Source: Bacillus sp. SA1-12
GTDB taxonomy: Bacteria; Bacillota; Bacilli; Bacillales; Bacillaceae
Direction: 5' to 3'
NCBI RefSeq assembly: GCF_000981385.1
Contig: NZ_LATZ01000010.1
Span: forward strand, 62,001 to 126,000
Length of the DNA: 64,000 nt
Position numbers and translations under genes: made by a program. This document shows, in pieces, positions 17,253 through 25,142 of the stretch. Positions within the stretch are counted from its first letter, which is position 1, and every line of letters begins with the position of its first letter. The notes beneath the pieces were generated by a model, which was not told the DNA's origin, searched no databases, and saw only the letters and a list, made by a program, of their open reading frames with translations.

Positions 17253-18947
17253 ATGCACAGGTTTAAACAAGCTTTTATTATTTTACTAACAATGATGTTG
17301 TTTATTGTTACAGGGTGTGCAAATTCTTCATCAGAGGAGACGAGTCAAACTTCAGAAACAAATTCAAAAAATCCGCCTGATCCATTCGGAAAATATGAAG
17401 AACCGGTTACCATTCAAATTGGACAAGAAGTTGATCCGAGTGATACAAGTTTGCCAGCAGGCGATACACCGTTAGATAACCAATATACGCGAAGTGTAAA
17501 AGAAAATTTAAATATTAATGTGGAACATCACTTTACAGCTTCACCTTCCAACTATGATCAAAAAGTCAGCTTAGCTATTGCAAGTAATGATTTACCAGAT
17601 GCGATGATCGTTGGGCCTGTGGAATTAAGACAAATGTATGAAGCTGGACAGCTTGAGGATTTAACAGAGGTTTATGAGCAATATGCTTCTCCTGCAATAA
17701 AGAGGATCCTGGAAAGCACGGATGGACTGGCAAAAAAGAGTGTGACATTTGATGGGAAAATGATGGCCATTCCTAGCGTGCAATTGCAGGCTGACGGAGT
17801 CCATTTATTATGGGTACGTCAAGATTGGCTTGATAAATTAGGTCTGAAACCGCCTAAAACCGTTGAGGATTTAGAAAAAGTAGCAAAAGCTTTTGTTGAA
17901 CAGGATCCGGATGGGAATGGAAAAGCTGATACGATTGGCTTATCTGGACCTGATACAAATAACAAACTTTACGCAAATTTCCTTGAATCGACAAACAATT
18001 TATATGGATTTGATGGCATCTTTTCTGCATACAATGCTTATCCTGGCTACTGGCTGGAAGGAGAAGATGGGAAACCAGTTTATGGATCGACCCTGCCGGA
18101 AACAAAAGAAGCGCTAGCTAGATTACGAGATTTATACGATAAAGGATTAATTGACCAAGAAATGGGTGTCCGAGAGGATTCTGGTGAATCGATTATTAGC
18201 GGAAATTCAGGAATGTTCTTTGCTCCATGGTGGATGCCGTATGGACCTATAACAGATGCTGTGAATACAAATCCAAAAGCAAATTGGCAAGCATATGCGC
18301 TGCCGCTTGATGCTGAAGGAAAATACAGTCCTCATTTAAGCACACCGTCCAGCCGTTTCGTGGTTGTACGGAAAGGATACGAGCATCCGGAAGCAGCAAT
18401 GAAAATGTTAAATAACTTGTTAGCAAATGAAGCGACATTTGATCCAAGTAAAGGCGGACCAGGGTTTTATCCGCTAAGACTTGTATTTGCCCCGTCAGAT
18501 GAAACGGAATATAGTGTTAAAGCGCTTAGAGAAGTATTGGCAGGTACAAAAACAGCGGAAGATTTTAAGGATAAACCTGAATATAAGCTGTTAGTTTCAG
18601 ATGCTGAAAAAATTAAAACGGTTAAGCTGGAGCCATATGACAAATTGGATATGCAATACTGGGATCCTAAGGCAGATTTAGGTGCATGGACACGTGTCTA
18701 TGCACTTATGGTAGGCGGCACACCACTTGTTGATCAAGAAATGAATGGAGTGTACAGTCTCACTTATGCACAAACAAAGACGATGGAAAGCAGATGGGTA
18801 AATCTTAAGAAAATGGAAGACGAAATTTTCCTAAAAATTGTGATGGGTGCAGCACCACTTGATGCATTCGATGAGTTTGTAGAGGATTGGGAAAAACAAG
18901 GCGGGAAACAAATTACAAAAGAAGTAGCGGAGATCGCAAAGCAGTAA
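17253..18947 (+). CDS. Extracellular sugar-binding lipoprotein, LplA/YtcQ family
   Basis: 564 residues. Lipobox IVTGC gives the acylated Cys22, followed by a Ser/Thr-rich linker. The length and the pattern RQDWLDKLGLKPPKTVEDL, DPDGNGKADTIGL, GEDGKPVYGSTLPETKEAL and LRDLYDKGLID are typical of the large LplA-class receptors that deliver oligosaccharides, often pectic fragments, to Lpl-type permeases. GGGGGAAAA precedes the ATG. First gene of an importer operon with two permeases but no ATPase. A hairpin element follows at 18957-19070 before the permeases. Confidence 0.9.
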   Translation: MHRFKQAFIILLTMMLFIVTGCANSSSEETSQTSETNSKNPPDPFGKYEEPVTIQIGQEVDPSDTSLPAGDTPLDNQYTRSVKENLNINVEHHFTASPSNYDQKVSLAIASNDLPDAMIVGPVELRQMYEAGQLEDLTEVYEQYASPAIKRILESTDGLAKKSVTFDGKMMAIPSVQLQADGVHLLWVRQDWLDKLGLKPPKTVEDLEKVAKAFVEQDPDGNGKADTIGLSGPDTNNKLYANFLESTNNLYGFDGIFSAYNAYPGYWLEGEDGKPVYGSTLPETKEALARLRDLYDKGLIDQEMGVREDSGESIISGNSGMFFAPWWMPYGPITDAVNTNPKANWQAYALPLDAEGKYSPHLSTPSSRFVVVRKGYEHPEAAMKMLNNLLANEATFDPSKGGPGFYPLRLVFAPSDETEYSVKALREVLAGTKTAEDFKDKPEYKLLVSDAEKIKTVKLEPYDKLDMQYWDPKADLGAWTRVYALMVGGTPLVDQEMNGVYSLTYAQTKTMESRWVNLKKMEDEIFLKIVMGAAPLDAFDEFVEDWEKQGGKQITKEVAEIAKQ

Positions 18948-18956
18948 ATCTCGGAT

Positions 18957-19070
18957 AGAGAGCTGTTAAATAATGGCAGATCCACTAATACTATATTTGG
19001 GATTAAGTGTGCAGGAAGATCCTTATATTGGTGTTTGTTGGTGGTGAAGCCCCTTTTTAAACAGCTCTCT
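18957..19070. repeat. Dispersed inverted-repeat element, copy 4, inside the sugar operon
   Basis: Perfect arms AGAGAGCTGTT (18957-18967) and AACAGCTCTCT (19060-19070). Read on the minus strand the interior holds the family core (CACCAACAAACACCAATATA...GGATC), so this copy is inverted relative to copies 2 and 3. It lies between the binding-protein gene and the permeases. Confidence 0.65.
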
Positions 19071-19113
19071 TCTATTAGTCTAGTTAGTTAATGAGATAGA
19101 AGGGGGTCTTGTT

Positions 19114-20004
19114 ATGAAAAGCAAAAGTTTTGCTAAGCACTATTACCTTATGCTATTACCGGGATTTATTTGGCTTTTCCTCTTCAGCATCGTGCCGATG
19201 TTTGGAATAGCAATAGCTTTTCAAAATTATAGTCCGGTAGATGGAGTTTTTGGCTCCGAATGGGTTGGTCTTGAACATTTTAAATATATGTTCACATTAG
19301 ATGATACGATGGAGATTTTCTTTAATACGATTTTCATTGCATTCATGAAAATTATCGGTAATCTGATCGTTCCTTTAATATTTGCATTAATGCTTAATGA
19401 ATTAAGATTGCTCGCTTTAAAAAGGTGGATCCAAACAGTCGTTTATTTGCCCCATTTTTTATCCTGGGTTATTTTAGGCGGGATTCTTTTAGATATTTTT
19501 GCTTATGTCGGGCCGGTTAACCAGATTTTATCACTGTTTGGTGTCGATCCAATTCTTTTCTTCGGAAGAGCTGACCTGTTCCCGTTTCTTATTGTGGGGA
19601 GCGATATTTGGAAGGAGTTTGGCTTCAATACGATCATTTATCTTGCAGCTTTAACAGGAATCAATCCGGCTTTGTATGAAGCAGCTGCAATTGATGGTGC
19701 TACAAGGCTGCAAAGCTTATGGCATGTCACACTTCCTGGCATAAGAACAACGGCTATTTTATTAGCCGTACTAAGCCTCGGAAATATTTTGAATGCTGGG
19801 TTTGACCAAATCTTTAACCTGTATAATCCGCTCGTTTATTCAACTGGTGACATCATTGATACTTGGGTGTATCGAACTGGTTTGTTAGATCTGCAGTATG
19901 AACTGGCAACAGCAGTTGGTCTGTTAAAATCTGCAGCTGGATTTATTCTGATTAGTGTTTCATATTATTTGGCTTATAAAACGACAAATTACCGGATCTT
20001 CTAA
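19114..20004 (+). CDS. Sugar ABC transporter permease, LplB/YteP family
   Basis: 296 residues with six transmembrane segments. The binding-protein-dependent transport EAA loop is present as EAAAIDGATRLQSLWHVTLPGI near residue 190, where the ATPase docks. The N-terminal MLLPGFIWLFLFSIVPMFGIAIAFQNYSP is the family's first helix. It pairs with the next gene as the heterodimeric channel. Start ATG after AGAAGGGGG. No ATPase gene is nearby, so a shared MsmX-type ATPase is expected. Confidence 0.93.
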   Translation: MKSKSFAKHYYLMLLPGFIWLFLFSIVPMFGIAIAFQNYSPVDGVFGSEWVGLEHFKYMFTLDDTMEIFFNTIFIAFMKIIGNLIVPLIFALMLNELRLLALKRWIQTVVYLPHFLSWVILGGILLDIFAYVGPVNQILSLFGVDPILFFGRADLFPFLIVGSDIWKEFGFNTIIYLAALTGINPALYEAAAIDGATRLQSLWHVTLPGIRTTAILLAVLSLGNILNAGFDQIFNLYNPLVYSTGDIIDTWVYRTGLLDLQYELATAVGLLKSAAGFILISVSYYLAYKTTNYRIF

Positions 20005-20022
20005 AGAAAGGAGTGAGGAAAG

Positions 20023-20913
20023 ATGGTCAAGGACAGGACGGTCGGATCAAGATCCCTTGATATTATTCTCATTATCATTCTAGTTTGTATTTCCATCACA
20101 TGTATTCTGCCTCTCTGGTATACCTTAGCTCTATCACTAAGTTCAAAAGCTGCGGCAAGTGCCGGCCAAGTTACTTTTTGGCCTATTGGATTTAACGTTA
20201 ACTCTTATAAGCAATTACTTGGGGATGCCCAATTCTTTGAATCGTTTTGGATTTCTGTAAAACGGGTGATTTTAGGAGCTGGTCTTAATTTTATCATCGT
20301 TCCATTAATGGCCTACCCATTATCAAAAACAGTGAAGGATTTTAAATGGCGAAATATCTTAATGTGGGCGTTGATTTTTACCATGTTATTTAATGGCGGG
20401 TTAATTCCATTGTATTTAACCGTTAAAGAATATGATTTGCTAAATAGCATTTGGTCTCTTGTACTTGTCGGAGGAGCGCAAACGTTAGTTTTTAATGTCA
20501 TCTTAGCGATCAACTTTTTTCGAAATTTACCTAAGGAACTAGAGGAGGCAGCACTCGTGGATGGAGCAGGTCCCTGGTATATTTTATTTAAATTGTATAT
20601 CCCGCTCTCGATCCCGGTGCTTGCAACCGTTACACTGTTTAGTATCGTTTATCATTGGAATGAATTTTTGTATGGATTAATCTTTATGACCAGGGAAGAG
20701 TTTTATCCGCTCCAAACGTATATTCAACAACTCACCGTTGTTCTTGATCCTGCCAGCATGACAGAGGACCAGTATAAACGAATGAGTGAACTGTCAAATA
20801 GAACGTTAAATGCAGCGAAAATATTTATCGCCATGCTGCCTGTTTTAGTCGTCTATCCCTTTTTGCAGAGGTTTTTTATACATGGGATTACATTAGGGTC
20901 GGTAAAGGAATAG
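20023..20913 (+). CDS. Sugar ABC transporter permease, LplC/YtcP family
   Basis: 296 residues and six membrane segments. The EAA loop reads EEAALVDGAGPWYILFKLYIPLSIP. The N-terminus ITCILPLWYTLALSLSSK and C-terminus PFLQRFFIHGITLGSVKE are typical of the LplC/YtcP (MalG-like) half. The gene lies 18 nt after the LplB-like gene with AAAGGAGTGAGG before its ATG, so it is co-transcribed. It ends the first importer operon; a terminator follows at 21024. Confidence 0.93.
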   Translation: MVKDRTVGSRSLDIILIIILVCISITCILPLWYTLALSLSSKAAASAGQVTFWPIGFNVNSYKQLLGDAQFFESFWISVKRVILGAGLNFIIVPLMAYPLSKTVKDFKWRNILMWALIFTMLFNGGLIPLYLTVKEYDLLNSIWSLVLVGGAQTLVFNVILAINFFRNLPKELEEAALVDGAGPWYILFKLYIPLSIPVLATVTLFSIVYHWNEFLYGLIFMTREEFYPLQTYIQQLTVVLDPASMTEDQYKRMSELSNRTLNAAKIFIAMLPVLVVYPFLQRFFIHGITLGSVKE

Positions 20914-21555
20914 GGGAATGTTATTTACCTTAACTCGAAGCTATTAATGAAAGATCTAAAGAAACAGTACTTATAAATTAACATTGAAATGGCTGTGTGT
21001 AAGATAACACTTAGTTTTTTGTAAGGTTTCAGAATGTATTTATTCTGAAGCCTTTTTTTATTGATTTGAAATCTAAATGCCATTTACTATCGTTAAGTTC
21101 ATACTATCAAACTCTAACGAAAAGTTCATTGAGGCTGTTAGCCTCTTAAGGTCAATGAGCCCATTATAGGTAATGGCTTATTATGGTCTGTTACCTATGC
21201 ATAGAGAAGGATGGACAAAAGTCTTGTATTCATGTCTTTTACATAGAAGTCATTCGCTTGGTTTGAATACCTTACGCATTCCCTTTATATGGAGCTATAT
21301 CGTATTTTCAACTTATATGGTTATTGGTATTTTGCCTTGATATATAAAACGTAGTACCTTTCAAAAATGCCGTCATAATAAGGATTTACACTATTTTTTT
21401 TAAAAAAATCTTATTTTATAAAAAAAGTGCAATGGGGTATTCCTGTATTTAAAAATAGTATTATTGCTAGAAATCTTTTCGTTTTATAAGTTTGGAATAG
21501 TTACCAGAGGAAATCAAGGAGAAAAAACAACCTAAGAAAGGAAGCGATCATTACC
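20914..21555. other. 642-bp non-coding region with stacked hairpins and second importer promoter
   Basis: After the terminator at 21024-21059 come several small inverted repeats: CGTTA.../...TAACG (about 21091-21119), GAGGCT-GTT-AGCCTC nested inside CATTGA/TCAATG (21127-21156), then ATAGGTAA/TTACCTAT (about 21166-21198). The last 200 bp are very AT-rich and contain AAAAAAGTGCAATGG (21421-21435), similar to a site before the gene at 28136. No open gene was recognised. Confidence 0.45.
21024..21059 (+). terminator. Terminator of the first sugar importer operon
   Basis: Stem AGGTTTCAGAAT/ATTCTGAAGCCT (one mismatch) followed by six or seven T. Confidence 0.85.
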
Positions 21556-22533
21556 ATGATAGATAATGAAATAAGTATTCAAAAACAAAATGATGTAAAC
21601 GGATACAGAGAGCTTGGTAAACAAAGTAAGCTACAAAAATTTTTAAAACAGATAAAGAGGGATAAGTACCTATATTTACTGGCTTTACCAGGGATTATTT
21701 ATTTTATTATTTTCAAATATGTCCCAATGTATGGGATTACGATAGCGTTTAAAGAGTATTCACCATTTATTGGATTTGCAGAAAGTCCGTGGGTAGGATT
21801 TAAACACTTTGAACAATTATTCACAAGTGAAGATTTTTGGATGTTACTAAGAAACACATTAGCCATTAGTGTCCTGAATATCTTATTTTTCTTTCCATTA
21901 CCCATTATTCTCGCGATTTTATTAAACGAATTAAGGAATCAGTTTTATAAAAGAACCGTTCAGTCATTGGTGTACCTGCCGCACTTCTTATCGTGGGTAA
22001 TCATTGCTAGTCTTTCTTTTATGTTATTCGGCAAGTCAGATGGAATCATTACCTATCTCCTTAACAGGCTTGGATTTGAATTCGATTTTCTAACAAATCC
22101 AGATGCTTTCTGGTTTCTATTAACTGGGCAATCTATCTGGAAAGAAGTAGGATGGGGTACGATTATATTCTTAGCTGCAATTGCCGGTGTAAACACAGAG
22201 TTATATGAAGCAGCGAAAATGGATGGTGCGAACCGTTTAAGGCAAATTTGGCATGTAACCTTGCCGGCGATTCGTAATGTCATAATAATTTTATTAATTT
22301 TACGTTTAGGCGATGTCATGGAAGTAGGATTTGAGCAAGTTTTCCTTATGTATAATGGTGCAGTTTCCGAGGTTGCCGAAGTATTTGATACATATGTGTA
22401 CCGTGTCGGAATTCAACAGGGACAATTTAGTTATAGTACAGCGATTGGTTTATTTAAGTCTTTTGTCGGATTGCTCCTGGTGGTTATAGCCAATCGGATG
22501 TCAAAACGGTTTGGTGAAGAAGGACTTTATTAA
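21556..22533 (+). CDS. Sugar ABC transporter permease, LplB family (second importer)
   Basis: 325 residues. It has a 40-residue charged N-terminal extension before the first helix, then six membrane segments with YLYLLALPGIIYFIIFKYVPMYG. EAA loop EAAKMDGANRLRQIWHVTLPAI. Its paralogue at 19114 shares the layout but lacks the N-terminal extension. Ribosome site AAAGGAAG. First gene of the second importer, in which the binding protein comes last. Confidence 0.93.
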   Translation: MIDNEISIQKQNDVNGYRELGKQSKLQKFLKQIKRDKYLYLLALPGIIYFIIFKYVPMYGITIAFKEYSPFIGFAESPWVGFKHFEQLFTSEDFWMLLRNTLAISVLNILFFFPLPIILAILLNELRNQFYKRTVQSLVYLPHFLSWVIIASLSFMLFGKSDGIITYLLNRLGFEFDFLTNPDAFWFLLTGQSIWKEVGWGTIIFLAAIAGVNTELYEAAKMDGANRLRQIWHVTLPAIRNVIIILLILRLGDVMEVGFEQVFLMYNGAVSEVAEVFDTYVYRVGIQQGQFSYSTAIGLFKSFVGLLLVVIANRMSKRFGEEGLY

Positions 22534-22549
22534 AGAGGAGTGATGTTTA

Positions 22550-23419
22550 GTGAAACTTAGCCTAGGTGATAAAATGTTTAATGTAATAAATGTTATTTTT
22601 CTTGGAATGGTCGCTCTCGTATCTATGTTTCCAATTTATTATGTTTTTGTTGTTTCTTTTACGGAACCAGCAGAATATTTGCAGAAAACATTTGTTTTAT
22701 GGCCTGATAATTGGTCGTTAGCCTCTTATCGCTATTTGTTATCTGCCCCTACCTTTTTGCAAGCTATCGGTGTTAGTGCATTTTTAGCAGTAGTTGGTAC
22801 GCTTTGCAGTCTGATTATTACCTCATCCTTTGCCTACGCATTATCGAGGAAAAAGTTTAAAGGTAGAAGAATTATATTAATGCTAGTCCTTTTCACCATT
22901 TTATTTAGTCCTGGAATTATCCCAAACTATTTGTTAGTAAAAGAGCTGGGACTAATCAATAATATATGGGCTGTTATTCTAGTATCGTTAACAAGCGGTT
23001 GGTTTGTTATATTAATGAAAGGGTTTTATGATAGTATTCCTGATACATTAGTAGAAGCTTCTATGATTGATGGCTGTAACGATATTACTGCATGGATTCG
23101 GATCATCTTACCGTTATCACTACCGTCGATTGCAGCATTTGGACTGTTTTTTGCTGTTGCGTATTGGAACCAATATTTTAATGCCTTGCTTTATTTAAAT
23201 GATGCAAGTAAATGGCCGATCCAAGTATTGCTGCAAAATATGTTAATAGATTCATCTAGCAGCAGCCTTGGCGAAGTCGACCCACTCATAAAACCGCCGC
23301 CAACACAAACATTAAAAATGGCAGCTGTAGTGATAGCAATTGTACCGATCATCATAGTTTATCCCTTCTTACAAAAGCATTTTGCTAAGGGGGTGATGAT
23401 TGGCTCAATCAAGGAGTAG
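22550..23419 (+). CDS. Sugar ABC transporter permease, LplC family (second importer)
   Basis: 289 residues, six membrane segments, EAA loop VEASMIDGCNDITAWIRIILPLSLP, and the family C-terminus PFLQKHFAKGVMIGSIKE. Starts at GTG about 9 nt after AGAGGAG, 16 nt downstream of the LplB-like gene. It forms the channel with that protein. As in the first system, no ATPase is encoded. Confidence 0.93.
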   Translation: MKLSLGDKMFNVINVIFLGMVALVSMFPIYYVFVVSFTEPAEYLQKTFVLWPDNWSLASYRYLLSAPTFLQAIGVSAFLAVVGTLCSLIITSSFAYALSRKKFKGRRIILMLVLFTILFSPGIIPNYLLVKELGLINNIWAVILVSLTSGWFVILMKGFYDSIPDTLVEASMIDGCNDITAWIRIILPLSLPSIAAFGLFFAVAYWNQYFNALLYLNDASKWPIQVLLQNMLIDSSSSSLGEVDPLIKPPPTQTLKMAAVVIAIVPIIIVYPFLQKHFAKGVMIGSIKE

Positions 23420-23490
23420 TATTTAGTCTTTTTAACAAAAAGTTTAGCAATTTCTTTTATTCTTTTTAAGATATGAGGGGGAGGATGGCA

Positions 23491-24999
23491 ATGAAAAAGT
23501 TATTATTAATGATGGGGCTATTGTTCGTCATCTTTTTGGCGGCATGTAGCAATGGGGGAGAAAAAGCAACATCTGATGGTTCTTCAAGTAACGGTGGTAA
23601 GGAACAAGCTGAAGTAAAAATTATCAGTCATTTCTTCGGTCCCACACCACCAAGTAAAGATAGTCAGATCGAACAAGAAATTGAGAAAGGAACCAACACA
23701 GAGTTAAATATTGAATGGGTGTCTGCAAACAATTACGGAGACAAGTTTAATGTTATGTTAGCTTCTGGTGAGCTTCCAGACTTAATGTTAGTGCCAGACC
23801 CGTTTAATCCAGTATTTCGGCAAGCTGCTGAACAAGGAGCGTTTTGGGACATTAAACCATATATAGATGATTATCCGAACATAAAAGAAGGAATTGATGA
23901 TATCGCTTGGGATTTGACGAAAATGAATGGTGCAAACTATGTGATTCCACGCCCAAGGCCAACTGATGGAGAAGCATTTTTCATCCTTAGAAAAGACTGG
24001 TTAGATAAGGTGGGATTAGATGTTCCGACAACTTCAGATGAACTGTACAAAGTAATGAATGCGTTTACTCATAATGATCCTGATGGAGATGGTAAGGACA
24101 ATACTGTTGGCTTCGTAAGTTATGTTGGTGATACAGGCATGGGGGGATTTGCAAGTTTTGAGGGAATGTTTACCGGTGTGAATGGAGAGTGGGCATTACA
24201 AGATGGTAAGCTGGTACATAGTGCTTTCCTTCCAGGAACACGGGATGCAATTGAATATTTGGCTAAGGCTTACTCAGATGGATTAATTGCTGCAGACTTT
24301 GCCTCATTACAGATTAGTCAGACAAAGGAAAATTTCATAGCTGGTAAAGCAGGGATCTTCATAGAAAAATCTGGTGCGCTTCAAGAGGTTTATGATCCAA
24401 TTTCACAAATCGAATCTGGTTTTGATTTTAAAAATTTACTGCCATTAACTAGCATCAATGGCTACAATCCAAAAGGTACCGGGTTTTCAGGAGGAAACGC
24501 AATTCCTAAATCAGTTCCAGAAGAAAAAATGAAAAAGATTTTGGAGATGATCGATCGCTGGATGGAAGATGATGTATTTACTTATCAAAAACAGGGTATA
24601 GAAGGAATTCATCATACAGTTGAGAATGGTAAAGTTGTTATAGATACAGAGAAGACAATAAAAGAGGCAATTGGTGAATATAACCAAATTGTTTATGTGT
24701 CTGATCCGTATGCAAGTACTGTAAAACCAACATTCCCGGAAGATGTGCAACAATTATATAGCTATATTCAAGATGAACGTGCAAAATCAAGTGTTGTAGA
24801 TATTGGGACTGGTCTTGAGTCTGAAACAGGAGTAACGTACTTACCAGAGCTTAGAAAAGATCTTACAGATTTAAAAACGAAGATTATCCTTGGCAGTGAG
24901 CCAATTACAGCATGGGATGACTTTATTGAAGAGTTGAAAAACGATCCTAAGATGCAACAATTAACAAAAGAAATAAACGAATCTTATCAAAATAGATAA
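23491..24999 (+). CDS. Extracellular sugar-binding lipoprotein, LplA/YtcQ family (second importer)
   Basis: 502 residues from the ATG at 23491. GGGGGAGG ends 6 nt upstream, while two in-frame ATGs at 23473 and 23485 precede or abut it. Lipobox FLAAC gives Cys19. Typical LplA-class segments are LRKDWLDKVGLDVPTTSDEL, DPDGDGKDNTVGF and FDFKNLLPL. Binds an oligosaccharide for the two preceding permeases. A terminator follows, then the AraC-type regulator gene. Confidence 0.9.
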   Translation: MKKLLLMMGLLFVIFLAACSNGGEKATSDGSSSNGGKEQAEVKIISHFFGPTPPSKDSQIEQEIEKGTNTELNIEWVSANNYGDKFNVMLASGELPDLMLVPDPFNPVFRQAAEQGAFWDIKPYIDDYPNIKEGIDDIAWDLTKMNGANYVIPRPRPTDGEAFFILRKDWLDKVGLDVPTTSDELYKVMNAFTHNDPDGDGKDNTVGFVSYVGDTGMGGFASFEGMFTGVNGEWALQDGKLVHSAFLPGTRDAIEYLAKAYSDGLIAADFASLQISQTKENFIAGKAGIFIEKSGALQEVYDPISQIESGFDFKNLLPLTSINGYNPKGTGFSGGNAIPKSVPEEKMKKILEMIDRWMEDDVFTYQKQGIEGIHHTVENGKVVIDTEKTIKEAIGEYNQIVYVSDPYASTVKPTFPEDVQQLYSYIQDERAKSSVVDIGTGLESETGVTYLPELRKDLTDLKTKIILGSEPITAWDDFIEELKNDPKMQQLTKEINESYQNR

Positions 25000-25017
25000 G
25001 CTCTTATCTTTAAATAA

Positions 25018-25059
25018 AACACCCTCTAAAGATTTATGACTTCCTTTTTAGAGGGTGTT
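25018..25059 (+). terminator. Terminator of the second sugar importer operon
   Basis: Perfect 13-bp arms AACACCCTCTAAA and TTTAGAGGGTGTT. T-richness after the stem is modest. Confidence 0.75.
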
Positions 25060-25109
25060 AAATCTGTTATAAGTTATTTGAGTGGAAAGTATATTATGGT
25101 AAACTACTA

Positions 25110-25124
25110 ATAAAACGCTTTCAT
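25110..25124 (-). promoter_or_regulatory. cre-like site before the AraC regulator gene
   Basis: The minus strand reads ATGAAAGCGTTTTAT, matching WTGNAANCGNWNNCW except for one position. It lies about 20 bp before the TTG start. Confidence 0.5.
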
Positions 25125-25142
25125 ATATCCGGGGTGGTCTAG

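Noticed and set aside
17095..17289. A 64-codon plus-strand frame before the first binding-protein gene
   Set aside because: It spans the hairpin/cre region and overlaps the binding-protein start in another frame; no ribosome site or coherent protein.
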